Origin: Protonemura montana
Taxonomy: Eukaryota; Arthropoda; Insecta; Plecoptera; Nemouridae
Length of the DNA stretch: 64,000 bases
Direction of reading: 5' to 3'
Assembly (NCBI GenBank): GCA_947568835.1
Contig: OX387610.1
Span: 9,883,501-9,947,500 of the forward strand
In this document: positions 42,388-54,523 of the stretch, piece after piece
Layout of the letters: each line of letters begins with the position of its first letter
Numbering within the stretch: position 1 is the stretch's first letter
Translations under genes and position numbers: made by a program
Notes under the pieces: generated by a model
Database searches by the model: none
What the model saw: only the letters and a program-made list of their open reading frames with translations
Told to the model about the DNA's origin: nothing

Positions 42388-42765
42388 TATTGTGTTTCAC
42401 GACGCATTGTTTTGATAATGGGCTCTGTGGCACTGGTCTAATGGCGTCGGTGTATGAATGACTGATGATGCGGATGATGATGAACCTATCCTAGTCTATA
42501 AGGGAGGAGGGGAAACCCGGTGCTGGAACACAGCCTACTTCTGTCAAAGATCACCGAGGGGATTACCGGATTAACGATCTTTCCAAAGGATGATTTAAAT
42601 GGAAGAACAGGATTACTCCACAAATCCATGCTATCGAGGTTGATAAGCGATGCGAGTGATGTGATACGTACTTGAATTCTTCTGTTTATCTCTACCGAAC
42701 AGAACTGGTTATGAGTATGATGGTCACCCATCTAATGCCTGACCCAGCGTGAAGATGCTGAACCG
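42388..42765 (-). repeat. 5S-derived SINE, nearly full length, diverged
   Basis: Tail TGTTTCACGACGCATTG, GATGATGATGAACC, AAACCCGGTGCTGG, CAAATCCATGCTATCGAGG and part of the head (GATGGTCACCCATCTAATGC). The innermost head is missing. Confidence 0.88.
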
Positions 42766-42769
42766 TACG

Positions 42770-44320
42770 CTAAAAGCTACGCAATGACATCTGTGTACAT
42801 TCCGTTTAAGTGCCGGATGACGGCACGATAGATATTGGATTCGTCGTTCTTCGAGATTAAAAGTTTTTTTTCAACAACGCAATGATATCCTTCCATTTTC
42901 TTGACGGGCTTCTTGATTTTCCTTAAGTTCAAAGTGGCCAGTGCTTTTGCTATCTGCTGATTGCCATGTCCGATTCATGAAAATTTGACTGACACTATCG
43001 ATTTTAATCAAAGGAAAACTTAAAAACTGTACGATACCATTATGATTAAAATAGTAATGGACTTTGATCATATACATTTTGCTATATTTATTTGTCTAAA
43101 GAAATGACCGTGACCCTCAATAGTCTGATAAGAAACTGACAGTTACCTAAATAGAGAATAAACTGTTCCCATGGCACAGCGTGAAGGTACCTGCAAAGGT
43201 GATGAGAAATAATTTTCCATCTTAAAGGCGGCAAATCAAGTAATATCTAGGTAAAGTATGCATTGAAATTTTCATCATAATCGTAAATTGCTTGCAATCC
43301 TCGTTGCACGTTGAAAATAATTACATATTGAATATCACATTAATCGATCTTTGTCTTCATACTTAAAGTCAATAATTAGTGTTCATAAAATAACAAGCAG
43401 AATAGAAACACTGCTTGTTATTTAGATAATTCCAAGTCATACTACTTTAAGAGGATATCCAAGACTATATAACATTAAACGCTCCAAGAAAGTACGATTT
43501 CAACCATACATAAATTGATGAGAACACAACCCAGTGTCTTAAGAGATAATTCCTTCCTTTAAAACGTCAATTACCCCCTTCCCATACGCAATTGGTCAGC
43601 GCAGTACTTCTACGTAGGTATCAACTATGTAGTTAACATTACATATTAGAGCCATCCGCAGCCAACCAATTCGGTTGACAATCAAGAATCGGATGTTGTC
43701 TTCTACAAAATTTCGGATGTTTTTACCAGAAAACCACTCGCAACTCATTATCTCCAAATTGTTTTCCCAGCAAACTCCGTCTCATATGCTAGCGTACCCA
43801 ACAGGGAAAGCAAGGTATTCTGCATTTTATCTCGTTTGGCCACGTTACGTGTCGTCGGAATTATCATAGTAATTGCCTTTATTGCTGCTGCTATCTTCGG
43901 CGCTTTTTCCACGAAGACCTGTTTGGAGCTTTATCTTCGCAATGAGGTCACTCTGGTGACCAATAGCATGGCAGGACACCTGCTGAAACTGACCAATCAC
44001 TAACAAGATAGTGACTCTGTTATCTGTCACTAACAGTGTGTTAGAACTGCGGTGATTGTCGGCCACATAACCTAGGTATGATGTTTTTTTTTAGGAATTG
44101 GTGTTTTGCTATCCTGTAATATTAGCAAGGGTCGTGGAAGAAATTAAAATTCCTTGTTTGTGGCTTTGAAATAAAATGTTCGATTGATAATCATTTCGTT
44201 GGAGGAAAATCAATTTATTTAAAAATCGACAGCTATCCAAAAATATGGTTGACCATTAAGGTCTCGCTTACTGATCTATATTTTAATACAATTTGTTATT
44301 AATAAATTTGTGATTATGGT
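42770..44320. other. Gap: no gene supported
   Basis: AT-rich; a 64-codon plus frame (43675-43869) and an overlapping minus frame (43845-44066) show nothing recognisable. Confidence 0.35.
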
Positions 44321-44328
44321 TATGGTAA

Positions 44329-44570
44329 TTATGAAATGTTGTTGTACAAATGGTTGTGCAAGATGCAAATTGATGATTTAAGAATGGTAGGAACTATTGA
44401 ATCTAATATTGAGAGCGAGATGATGAATCGCTGGAGGAAGTTAGTGAAAAACGCCGGTATTCCTGCCCGAGCACCGACCAGCAGGCCCACTACCTCCCAT
44501 TTTCCGACAGGAATCTGGTATCGTCTGGACAAGTCGGCGATGCAGGGCTGGTAGATCTTCTGAGCTTAAA
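44329..44570 (-). mobile_element. Remnant of a non-LTR retroelement ORF (C-terminal part)
   Basis: The minus frame reads CIADLSRRYQIPVGKWEVVG, then LLVGARAGIPAFFTNFL and later ILKSSICILHNHLY. The pattern (hydrophobic strand, VGARG, then a helix and an end motif of the SxxILxNHxY type) is what I recall from the C-terminal region of LINE-type proteins with restriction-like endonuclease domains. This is recognition by memory only. No reverse transcriptase is nearby, so it is a short fragment. Confidence 0.4.
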
Positions 44571-44589
44571 AAACCTATTTGAAGTGGTG

Positions 44590-44700
44590 TTATAGTGTAG
44601 ATGTTATAGTTAGAAGTGATGTTATGGTTATAGTTATAGTTAGTTATAGTTAGTATAGTTAGATGTGTAGTTATAGTTTAGATAGTGTTGTAGTGTTATG
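44590..44700. repeat. GTTATA-type simple repeat
   Basis: Imperfect short repeats of GTTATAGTTA, partly also TAGATGTTATAG. Confidence 0.75.
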
Positions 44701-44759
44701 ATGTAGGTTTAGTCATAATTTTGGAAGCTACATCAAAGATCGATGGTTTTGGTATGCTT

Positions 44760-45640
44760 TCCTGCTGGGCTCAAAAATTTACTTTACGTAAATGAAATAT
44801 GTCATAACTAACAGCTTTCAAATGTTCCTTCTTTATAATTCTCGTGCATTTTCGCAAACTATTGAAAATGAATATTATTTGCACAATGATTTTAGTGGCA
44901 GTTCGAGCAACTGTCGCTCTAAACATAAACGCACAGGAAATCTGTCTAAAAAAAATGTTTTAAACTTTTCAAAGACCACGATTACGCTTAAAGAGATGTC
45001 ACTTAATAACAATAAAACAATTGTGTCAATTCAATACGTAAATCTGATCATTCTAAACTAGTTCTTCTATTAATAGCTTTACAATCGACTTGCCCAAAAC
45101 CATATTGTGACAAAAATTAATAATCACACAGTTTCTATTTCCGGTAAATGCTTTTAGATCTCATTTAATTAGGTGACTAATTAAATCAAACTTTTCAATT
45201 ATGACTTGCTTTGAGATGAAACGAAAACGTGAAATCCAAGTCTAGTTCTTATCAATTATTTCTCTGATAATAATTAATCGACAAGGAAATGCGACTGACA
45301 GCTAGCACTCCACCAGAAACTGGAACAAAGATAACACCTCTGCGTGCTGAGCATAAATCCTCTTTCTTTTTAATATCTTGCATACTATTATTATAATGAT
45401 ATCAATTTCAATAGGTACATATAAATTGCCTGCAAAGCTAATCACCGTAAAGTGCATTTTGCAACTGCAATAAGAACAATAATCTGTGATGACTTGTTCT
45501 ATAAATAATGAGTGTGACATATCGATCAAATTTCTTCGTGTAAAAAAACTGTTTTTATATCTTTGAGAATATGGAACTGAAATCGCTGGGATATGGCAAT
45601 GATGGCGGGTGTATTTACAGGCACATACGAGATTTGAATT
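44760..45640. other. Gap: no gene supported
   Basis: AT-rich, short frames without motifs. Confidence 0.35.
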
Positions 45641-45642
45641 GT

Positions 45643-46093
45643 GGATTGATTGATTATTGTGTTTCATTACGCACTGTTTTGACAGCGGGCCCTTTGGCAC
45701 TGGTCTAAATGCTATCGGTGAATGAGTGGATGATGATGAGGATGATTATGAACCTAACTCAGCCTAGAAGAGATGAGGGGAAACCCGAAGGAATGTAGCA
45801 ATCCGTAGCGATCCTGTCGAATCAAAAGGTCCACTTCCCGTCAAGGGGATTACCGGCTTAACGTCCCTTCCGAAGGACGGTACAACTCGAACTGCAGGAT
45901 TCCTCCACAAATCCATGCTGACGAGAGGTTGATAAGCAAGGCGAATGAAGTTGCTGTGCTAACTTTCATCCCTTTAACCTCTCTTCCGAACAGAACTGGG
46001 CATGTGTTTGATGGTCACCCATCCATTACCTGACCTAGCGCAGTGTTGCTTACTTCGGTGAACCGGTGTTTCCAACACGCCAAACCGTTCGTG
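45643..46093 (-). repeat. 5S-derived SINE, full length
   Basis: Includes (GATT)n start, CATTACGCACTGTTTTGACA tail, body with CGTCCCTTCCGAAGGACGG and head CGGTGTTTCCAACACGCC then AAACCGTTCG. A short insertion-like segment (about 45798-45845) differs from other copies. Confidence 0.92.
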
Positions 46094-46099
46094 TCAAAG

Positions 46100-46930
46100 A
46101 GATTCATACAGGATTGTGTGTTGATCTTTATTTAAAGAGAGAAAACAAACGAATTTGATCGGGGTATAGGTTCTTACAATTGTAAAAATGTCGCTGCTTT
46201 GTCGAGATAAGCAAGGTAATTTAATTTTAACTACGAAAATGGGACGAAAATGATTACAAAATGGATTAAATCAAACTGCGCCTAACTTTGACCAACACAA
46301 GGGAAATAAAATAATGTCACTATTGAGGAATCACATCGTCCGAGTTGTACAAAAAAAAGGTAGATCTTAATTAGAACTAGTTCACCGACATAATCGCCGT
46401 GTCGCATAATTGAGAGGCCAGTAGACCAATTTCCTTTGTGCGAATAGTTCACAATAACTGCACATTCCTAGCCGCTGGACGATACAACGACACCAATCTA
46501 TTGTTTTGCTTACTTGTTTGGCTATCGCAATGCATCATTTCTTTTATACAGTCGTTCTACAATAGATGACGCTGTCTTAGTTCGCCGCCATATTGGTACA
46601 GGGCTTTTGAATCAGTATGCATATCCTTAATCGACTTCCCAAAAAAAGGTGTTCCGAATTTTGATTGGTGTAAAAGTTGCAATATCAGCTCCAAGTTTTT
46701 TAGTAAATTTCAGTTCAAAAAAGTTAAAGAACTTGTGAGTTTTGAACTCCTATCCAGTTTAAGGAGCTGGATCAGAAATATTCTTCACAATACAGAATAA
46801 TGATATCGTCTTTTTACCCTGATTTTAAACGGTTTTTAGGCCAAATATCAAAATACACAAAGGAATACAAATACCAACACTAAAATAACCAATACCGCGC
46901 TACCATAGCGCAAAATGGATGGTGCTGCTA
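46100..46930. other. Gap: no feature seen
   Basis: AT-rich, nothing recognised. Confidence 0.4.
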
Positions 46931-46939
46931 AGCGGAACC

Positions 46940-47045
46940 AAATTTAATTTCGTTATTTCTCGCAGATTACTCGCATTTAAGACTAGTTTACGCTCAATTA
47001 CTCTGTAATAATGCTTACCTCAACGATTAATAAACATGTATCGAT
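46940..47045 (+). repeat. Dispersed repeat, copy 2
   Basis: AAATTTAATTTCGTTATTTC, then TCGCAGATTACTCGC and ACGATTAATAAACATG; similar to 34440-34575 and inverted relative to 52215-52320. Confidence 0.65.
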
Positions 47046-47406
47046 ATGTTGATCCGTAGTTAATTAATTGTAGAGATTTGTTAAAAAACATTACCTTCAG
47101 TTATACCAAGCGTTGCAGGCTAGTTTGACCAGCAGAAAGTTGAACATTAACGCTGACTTTATCTTGATATTATCACAACCAAACGATAATCCAATCAGAC
47201 AGAAGATTGGACTAGCCAAATATCGAAAGCGAGCGTTTGGTCTTCACCAAGAGAGAGATTTAATTGTCGACTTGATGGTTTCAACACAACTCTTCCTAAT
47301 TGCCCATGTGCTAAAGTAGGCTCCGGAGAGGGTCTAATTCATTATCAGGTCAATTACACGACTAAAATTTCGTTGGTATTAAATTATAATACTTTGTAAT
47401 TCATAA

Positions 47407-47604
47407 TTGATACCTCGTGTGGCAAGAATGGTTGAAATTTCCACCAAAACACGTTCATATCCACACTATCTGCCATCTGGTATGAAATTTCATATTCGTT
47501 CTCATCCATCCGATATTGTTATTAATTGGATATATACGTTTAGTTTGGAAACAATACCAAAATGGTATGAGTTGCAAAAGGAGAGTGGACGCAAAGGAAG
47601 TTAG
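47407..47604 (+). other. Weak coding-like frame
   Basis: A 65-codon plus frame has text such as YPHYLPSGMKFHIRSHP and ETIPKWYELQKESG. It lacks an ATG at its start and a convincing acceptor. No family recognised. The frame just upstream (47113-47319) is similar in quality. Confidence 0.2.
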
Positions 47605-47609
47605 TTGAT

Positions 47610-49570
47610 TTGTTCATTTTTTATGACTCCAAAAAAACGCACAGAAACATCAGACGCTTGTTTATTATTATTTATTTAATTACTTAGCATAATATCTGGT
47701 TTGATACGGTGACTGGTGCTAGAACAAGAGTTAGACGGTTCTAGCTATTTGTTACTTTTGAAATTCTTGAGGTTAAAAGATTTTTTAATTTCATCGGTTG
47801 TACGCAAAAAATTGCCTCTAAAATTTGAAATCATAGATGCAATCAAACTTTTAATTGTGAAATTCTAAGAAAGAATAGAGTCAGAAACAGAGGTCATAAC
47901 AGCATCATTTTTACATATAAATCTTGCTCTAGAATTATGGAAATGAGCTACATACATGTTGAAAATTATTCATTTACGACCACAATGCCCTCACACGAGA
48001 TACAAGTTAACACCGAGATCATCATTTTCCTGAGAGCGTCTTGATGATTGACCGGCGACGTGGTTGTTGTGTGCAGGTACAGTGTTTTGCCGTTGGTCGA
48101 TTCTCAGATGGCTAATTAGTCTGTGATGTGCCTATTTATGCATCGCATCCACACAAGAGTGCAACAGTTTGAAATCCTGGAAAGCAACAATCATTACCTT
48201 CTTCGCTGCGCGGTCAGAAGAAGAGTCATCACAGTCTATAGTTTATCCGATGAGTTGGACTCTTGTGTCGTTAACAGATGCTAGCGGTCACTGCTTCTCC
48301 TTATCTTATAGCCAAGTTGGTTATAAGATAAGGAGTTTGAGATAAACTTAAAAAAATTGGGGGTACCTTTAAAAATTCTGTAAACACTGGCTGGTCATCT
48401 TTTAACTCTGCGAAGCTTATTTCTGGCTTGAAATGATCATCATATGGAAATAATTAATATTAAAATCGAGGGAAATCTTGACGAGTACGGACATCTTTCG
48501 ATTGGCTTTCCATAGCAGGTCAAGGAAAGGGAATAACTTCAGAAACATCACAAATTTGCATCCATCTACGAACAGGTTTTTTGTGAAGTTACGATGCATT
48601 TCAGACTAGAAACTGTTAACTTTCTTATCAGCTCGGTGAGTTATTTGGTTATTCAATTCAGTGAGCACTCGTGTCGGTTTCGGACTTAGCCGCCTTCCTC
48701 GACGAAAAATTCGTGAACTTTTTAAAATTCTTTGCTCGAGGTCGAGCAGCATTCAAATCAGTATCGTCTTCGGCAACAGGACGAGAAAGTAGCAGGTCCG
48801 GGGTATGATTCCACGCATGTAATTGAAAAGGACCTCTAGATTTTCAGAGGAAATTGTGTGATAAGTTCTGTCAAACTAACGCTCTAAAGCGCTTATTACG
48901 AACGCTCATTTCTACCAACATTCGAGATACAAACACCATCAACTATAGCGAGCTATTGATAATTTTGATTATCAACCTAACCTAACTTAACCAGTATAGT
49001 ATTCCTAAAGTAACCAAAAAGCAGACTTCGTCATAAACAATCCATTTGGTAATATGCACAGCGGAATCACAACGCCAACTATGGTCTATCTCGTCGAACT
49101 ATCTCGTCGAACAAACTGGGCTACCTAACCTAACCAATCTATCCCTGAAACTTACTCTTACCAGCAAAACAATAGGTACCTATAACCAGAGACATAGTTT
49201 CGTCAGGACAAGAGACAAGCAACCAGTGCACCAACTATAGTATCTCATCGGGCAGACTCATCATCAAGCAAACCAATCTATCCGCGATGAACTCGGCGGA
49301 GTGAAACAAAACTGGATCTAAACGGATGGAGGGACAACTCATCTTATTCACCATAACAATGTTACAATAATTACTCGTACCAACTGAACTCGCGCGTCGC
49401 TCGATGTATACCCATCTCGCTCGCACACCCGCAACTGCTAATTGCACCTGTCTTTGTCTCGCCTGCTTTAGCTGGAATGGCGCGCGGCGATGTGCTCCAC
49501 TCGTTTCTTACACATCTCTTGAATTAGCATAGCAGTTTAAGTACGAGACGACGGTATGGCATGTAAGTGA
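47610..49570. other. Gap: no gene supported
   Basis: A minus-strand ATG frame at 48417-48599 (60 codons) contains FVDGCKFV, faintly recalling a DUF1091-like motif, but is too short and otherwise unlike that family. Short CTAACCTAACC runs near 48977 and 49127 are too brief to be telomeric. Confidence 0.3.
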
Positions 49571-49579
49571 GTCTGTGTA

Positions 49580-49860
49580 CGGGTCAAAGAGTGGGCATCT
49601 CCGAGAAAAAGCCACTCTCTGACCGTGCAAACATGGCGGTCATTGCTTGGAGATGGCCACTCTCTGGCCGTGCAAACATGGCGGTCATAGCTTAAAAATG
49701 GCTACTCTCTGGTCTTGCAAATATGGTGACCATTACTTACATATGGCATTCTCTGACCGTGCAAACATGGCGTCCATTGCTTGGAGATGGCCACTCTCTG
49801 GTGTTGCAAATATGGGGACCATTACTTGGAGATGGCCACTCTCTGACCGTGTCGGAGTGG
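49580..49860. repeat. 45-bp minisatellite, locus 2
   Basis: Six units with the same consensus as at 7998-8338 and in the same orientation; the CACTCTCTG landmark recurs at about 49612, 49657, 49702, 49747, 49791 and 49835. An 80-codon frame across it is an artefact of the period being a multiple of three. Confidence 0.92.
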
Positions 49861-50196
49861 TCACTCGTCGTTGCTCATTTTCCTTGTAGTCGATGACTTA
49901 GTCTGCCAGGTAACAGATGAGGTGAACGTGCGACACGGGGTTGTCGTAATTAGTGTGCGAGATAATCGTACATCGCCGTGGTTATTGTTTAAATGGCGTT
50001 CTGGATCAGGTTGAGTGGCGGTAATGCGAGCGACGGGTTTTCGGCTACGATTAGGAAAGGAATTGAAGATTCTTGTCTTTTTTCTGTTAATGAAGGAGAG
50101 TGATTTTCCTTCGTGGAATTCGAGGTAGTTATTGTAATTGTATTGTATGTATTCTACAAGTATGTCTGCGCGCCTGCCTTTTCTATATGTTCCATA

Positions 50197-50455
50197 CACT
50201 TCATTCGCCTTGCTTATCAACCTCTCGACAGCATAGATTTGTGGAGGAATCCTGTTGTTCGCGTTGTACCGTCCTGCGGGAGGCGGTCCCCTCGGTACCC
50301 TACGACAGGAGAAGGTTATGTGCCGGCATATAGTTTCCCTCCTACTTTCTAGGCTAGGTTAGGTTCATTATTATTTGATCATCATTCACTCTTCCACCGC
50401 CGCTATTAGTCCAGTGTTTTGAGCTAATTGTCATAACAGTGCGTCGTTAAACATA
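50197..50455 (+). repeat. 5S-derived SINE, body and tail
   Basis: CACTTCATTCGCCTTGCTTA through CTAGGCTAGGTTAGG to GTGCGTCGTTAAAC. The head is missing. Confidence 0.9.
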
Positions 50456-50574
50456 AAAAGTTAAATCAACTTAGACATTTCAACGTAGTCATACCATACA
50501 TGAAGAAAACTGGCACAAAATCGCACTCATCCACAGATTTTCCAACCACTGCAACATCATCATCGATTTTTCCC

Positions 50575-50820
50575 CAACGCGACGCTTCAGTGAACTCTCG
50601 CCGACGCCGACGCCAGCGTCTCGTGCGACATGAAGCGTCGGTCCCGTGCAATCGTGGGCGCCGCGACGCCAGCATCCCCCTCCCCCGGCGCCATCGAGGG
50701 GAAGGAGGGAGGGGGGGGGGGGGCGACGCCTGGTTGGCGGTGGGGGGTGAGGGGGACATGGCGTCGTGGCGCGACTGCAGTGACGCAGCGGGCAGGCGTC
50801 GGCGTCGACTTGGAGATAGT
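50575..50820. repeat. CpG-rich island of GCGTCG/CGACGC words with a G run
   Basis: Dense GCGTCG/CGACGC words with a run of 14 G (about 50708-50721), on both strands resembling 25795-25995. Several overlapping frames are open in it on both strands, so I call none of them. Confidence 0.65.
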
Positions 50821-50998
50821 TGGTGTTGGGGCTGTTTTTTTTAAAGAGTTTCTACGACCGAACCTGTGTCCTCTAAATGAGATCTTATTGATGCTCTTTG
50901 ATAAGATACGGTTGATGTAATAAATGGGTGTTTTACATATCATGAACATGGCAGAAATATTGGAAATATTAGGAAAAACATGTGTCAATTAATTTTGG

Positions 50999-51069
50999 GC
51001 AGCACAGTGTTGCTTAACTTTGATGATCTAACGAGTACTGTCGTTTCCACAACGTCAAACCATTCGGTA
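50999..51069 (-). repeat. 5S-derived SINE, head only
   Basis: CAGTGTTGCTTAACTTTGAT and CACAACGTCAAACCATTCGG match the 5S-like head in minus orientation. Confidence 0.75.
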
Positions 51070-51079
51070 AAACAGCCCC

Positions 51080-51480
51080 TACTGTCACTTGTCCGCCAAA
51101 CACTTTTCTGCGTCTCACGCCATGGCAATGACTCATTGCTTACGACCGACCAAAAGGAAGTCGCGGTTGACTCGGAACGAAACCCACCGCCGCTCCACGC
51201 AAAGAGAAGCCGACAAGCACATGATGCCACCTCATTGGGATTGTCGCGAGATCGTACGATGTCCCGATTGGAGTGATAACATCACGGCATCCTCCCCCGC
51301 ACCTACGACGCGCACTTGTTTTCCAATGCATCATCCACTGCATTGTGTCTGGACGATGAGTTGTTCAAATCGCTGTAGCTCGGAAGTCAGCAAGCACGTT
51401 GCAGTGATTTCAACGGAATTGCTGTTACTGTTGCATTATGTGCTTACAATTTTGCAAAAAGATTGAAAACTAGAGGTGAA
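51080..51480. other. GC-richer stretch with overlapping frames
   Basis: Frames on both strands overlap (for example 51089-51466 plus, ending in a hydrophobic LLLLLHYVLTIL tail). I cannot tell which, if any, is coding. Confidence 0.25.
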
Positions 51481-51560
51481 ATTTTAAGCAAATACTTGTG
51501 AATGGGCTTTGGTGGTGGTTTTATTGAAAATTATGGTATCTTCATCAAACTTATAAAATA

Positions 51561-51683
51561 CACTAAAATCGTCTCACAAAGCCAGTGTCCAAATAGCTCA
51601 ATGGTTTAGAGCAACACCCGCGATAGGTGGAGACGGAGGTTCGAGTCCCCGTTTGGGCATCAATTTTTGAGACGCTTATAGTG
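51561..51683 (+). mobile_element. tRNA-like repeat flanked by inverted repeats, best copy
   Basis: Core 51585-51662: acceptor-like GTCCAAA/TTTGGGC pairing, A box TAGCTCAATGG, B box GGTTCGAGTCC, a possible anticodon stem CACC/GGTG around a 7-base loop lacking T33. Flanks 51561-51580 and 51664-51683 are inverted repeats (CACTAAAATCGTCTCACAAA against TTTTGAGACGCTTATAGTG). The A and B boxes suggest RNA polymerase III transcription; the anticodon loop argues against a working tRNA. Confidence 0.7.
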
Positions 51684-51699
51684 TTGATAATAATACAAT

Positions 51700-52950
51700 G
51701 TTCTGTAACAAAGTCTGTAGTAGGGTATACATATATTGCACAGTGTCGCACAGAAAATTGAGAATAATCAATTATTAAAAACGTCTCATTACGGTATGCG
51801 AGTAATGCGAGTAAAAAACGGTTCAAGGAACAAAAAATTTGAATGTTTTTGAGAACTTACAAGTTGCAAAAAGCGAATATCTCATAGGCAGACTACCCCC
51901 TTGTACGATTGGGGATTTCCAGGCCACCCATGGAAGGAATTCCCCGCTTAGATGATTGAATACACCACCGATGAGTGATAAATTGTCATCGAAAGTCTTA
52001 ATTAATTCCGTCGCACGTTAAAGTATGTCGCGTCATTGTCCACGACATCAATAGCCGGACACGGAAGCTGACCGACGAATTTCTGAGACGCGAAATCGTT
52101 GGAATTGAAACGCACAAGGAAATGCGTGCTAAAACACCTCACAGAAGCTTCGGGGGAAAATTGATTTGATGGTACGTAGGTTTTTTTTCGGACGCGAGTT
52201 GAATATAAGTGCGGAAAGAAAAAGTGGGAACTTATTAAAACGTAATTGAGCGTCTAAAATGCGAGTAATCTGCGAGAAATCACGAGATTAAATTTTTTAA
52301 TCGCAGTATTTTAGTAAAAAACGCCACTTTTTCGGGGTCATATCTTAAAAATTACAAATTAATTATTGGCCTTGATTATTTTATTTAGATACATTTAGGA
52401 TGACTAAACTAGGTAATTTTTTAATTTTTTTGTGGTTCTTTTGTGATCGGAAAATTGTCAGGACTGCTTAAACCCTTGATAAAGTAACAGGTACAAGTAA
52501 CGAAACGTTGGGAAATTTAGCTGTTCTTCACTAAAACCCAGTTTTAAAAAGCTTTTTTCAAAACTAGTGCTAAGGCTAATTCAAGTAGACATGAATCTAA
52601 AAAATGTAATTTTTGCAGTTATTTGCGTGAAGTCGACGTGGTAATAATTCGGAATTATTCGCGAATGCAGTTAAACATTGGCACTAAGACTCTGACCATA
52701 CACTATAAATCCAATGGTCCAAGCGAATGACGCCAACGCTATAGGTAATCATGTCGCATGCGGGAAAGCTAGTTTTTCTCACGTGTTTCCTTCTGGTCTT
52801 CGCTTTTCCTCGCCGATGAGCATTTAACTGTGTTTGTCGATTTATCATAGAGCCATGTTGACTTTGAACTCGTTTTAATACGAAGTTAAATGCTAAAAAA
52901 ACCGTGTATTTGATTTAAAATACTACCTACTTAAATCCCATTTCCAGTAA
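51700..52950. other. Gap with a dispersed repeat
   Basis: Apart from the repeat at 52215-52320, nothing recognised. Confidence 0.35.
52215..52320 (-). repeat. Dispersed repeat, copy 3
   Basis: TAATTGAGCGTCTAAAATGC and GAGTAATCTGCGAGAAATCA are the inverse of the copies at 34440 and 46940. Confidence 0.65.
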
Positions 52951-52957
52951 ATTGTAA

Positions 52958-52988
52958 TATAAAAAGCCAACACAAAATAATCAGTTCG
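52958..52988 (+). promoter_or_regulatory. Core promoter: TATAAAAAG and TCAGTTCGCT initiator
   Basis: TATAAAAAG starts at 52958 and TCAGTTC starts at 52981, with the initiator A 25 bases from the T of the TATA box. The sequence after it is A/C-rich and free of ATG for about 200 bases, as in an insect 5'UTR. A GC-rich patch at 53260-53465 could be part of the first exon; it has no clear donor. Confidence 0.45.
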
Positions 52989-53205
52989 CTTCAAGCTTAT
53001 CTCAACTCTACTCACAGTTCACAGAACAGAAACGATAAAAAATAAACAAAGAAACTTTACTTTACCTGACAGTTTAGTTTTCAAGCGCTCAAATTTGGAG
53101 CACTTATTTTTCTAAACGATTAAAGAAATAAATAATAACATCCTTTAGACAAACCCTAACCCAAAGATCACAACAGAATCGTAATAACACAACTTTCAAT
53201 AAGGA

Positions 53206-53230
53206 AACATTGCGTCGTTAAACACCCAAA
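53206..53230 (+). repeat. SINE tail remnant
   Basis: CATTGCGTCGTTAAACACCC only. Confidence 0.5.
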
Positions 53231-54523
53231 CTCCCTGCAGCGATACCCGCTCATCGCAAAGTGTCCCTCTTGCCAAGCCATGGTATCGATTCTTTCACCA
53301 GATCGTGTAAAGTAGGCAACCCGCCGAGTGCCGGGTGGCTACCGGCCGTTACAGCGCTAATCACCCGTTACGATTGTCACCTGTTCGATGCCGAGGTGGC
53401 CCGACGAAGCCGGTGTTGGCGATTTGAAATCGAAAGGTGTCTGCACTCAATCGGGGAACGTGTTTAAGTCTTAATTATCTCTGTTTTATTTTCTGTACCG
53501 ATTGATGAATGTTAGACAGCATTGTGGTAGTTTTCACACTGGAAAGTTAATGGTAGCTTAATTGGTGATTGGGGTTGAATAACTTTTTGAATTTATTAGA
53601 ATTAGTTTGATTGAATTATTAGGTATAAGTCTAGGTATAGAAAACAGGATTAAAAGCCATTGATAGCGGGATGATTCGATGCATTTTTTACAGATAAACT
53701 GCTAAGATTTGGTTCTCGAAAATATATGTCTCAGTTATATTTGATTGGCGTGCCGACTAGCCCATGTTTAATTTCCAATTATGTCCCATATACATCTGCC
53801 ATGATTACGAATTGTCCGTTAGCAATTAGTTGGCGTATGTATCCCGCATTTCGTTTACAAATGTGTAGTCGAAAACACGCTTTTGTTTCAAAGAAATGAT
53901 CCACATTTGGATAATGTGGACACATTTCTTCGATGTCGCATAGCATTTTCTTCTTGAAACATTCTATGAAAGTGCTCGCCATTTTGATTATCCAGAGTAT
54001 TTTTTTAAAACATTTCTGGACCACTATAAAAGTCCTCGATTTAATTTAAAACAAATCACAACAATTTAAAGCGATTTAATATAAATCGAATTACATTTCT
54101 TCAGTTCTCTTTTTATCGTTTTAAAATTGATTTTTCTGTCTCTTTCTACTATAGCAACCACCAGGAAAATATTTAACAAATCTTCAATGGAATTTATACA
54201 GAATTCAAGACACCATCAATAATAATCTATCATAAATCTATCGACTAAAATGTTTTTAGTTCCCTTTCTACTATTTTCCGATTGATTTTTCCAGCCGTCC
54301 TCCTTCCCAGCAATCATCTAGCTAAGAAACGCTCCAACTCACTATCACGAGAGGTCTCCTAGCCGAGTAGCCAGCAACGATTCTAGCCGAACTACACCGA
54401 AGCGGTAGCCGCTGGTGCATCGTTGATGAAACGGGGGTAAGGCGGCGCGACTGGCAAGTCAGTGATAGCATCTTGGCAGATGGATCAGGTAGTAGAGCCG
54501 CCGGTGCCGGCTTGATTCTCCTC

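Noticed and set aside
48417-48599. A short frame with FVDGCKFV, suggesting a DUF1091-like protein
   Set aside because: Too short, and without the conserved cysteines and CPY motif expected in that family.
48970-49140. CCTAACCTAACC runs resembling the arthropod telomere repeat
   Set aside because: Only two units at each place; similar short runs also occur within the SINE body.
49647-49889. An 80-codon plus-strand frame with repeated MATLW text
   Set aside because: Same minisatellite artefact as at 8 kb.
50466-50988. Several overlapping frames of 80-130 codons on both strands
   Set aside because: All lie in the CpG-rich GCGTCG island, where stops are scarce in every frame; the products are Arg/Pro/Gly-rich.
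51585-51662. A tRNA gene
   Set aside because: Boxes A and B are present, but the anticodon stem is imperfect and the loop lacks T33; the unit is repeated with the same flanks, so it is a repeat.
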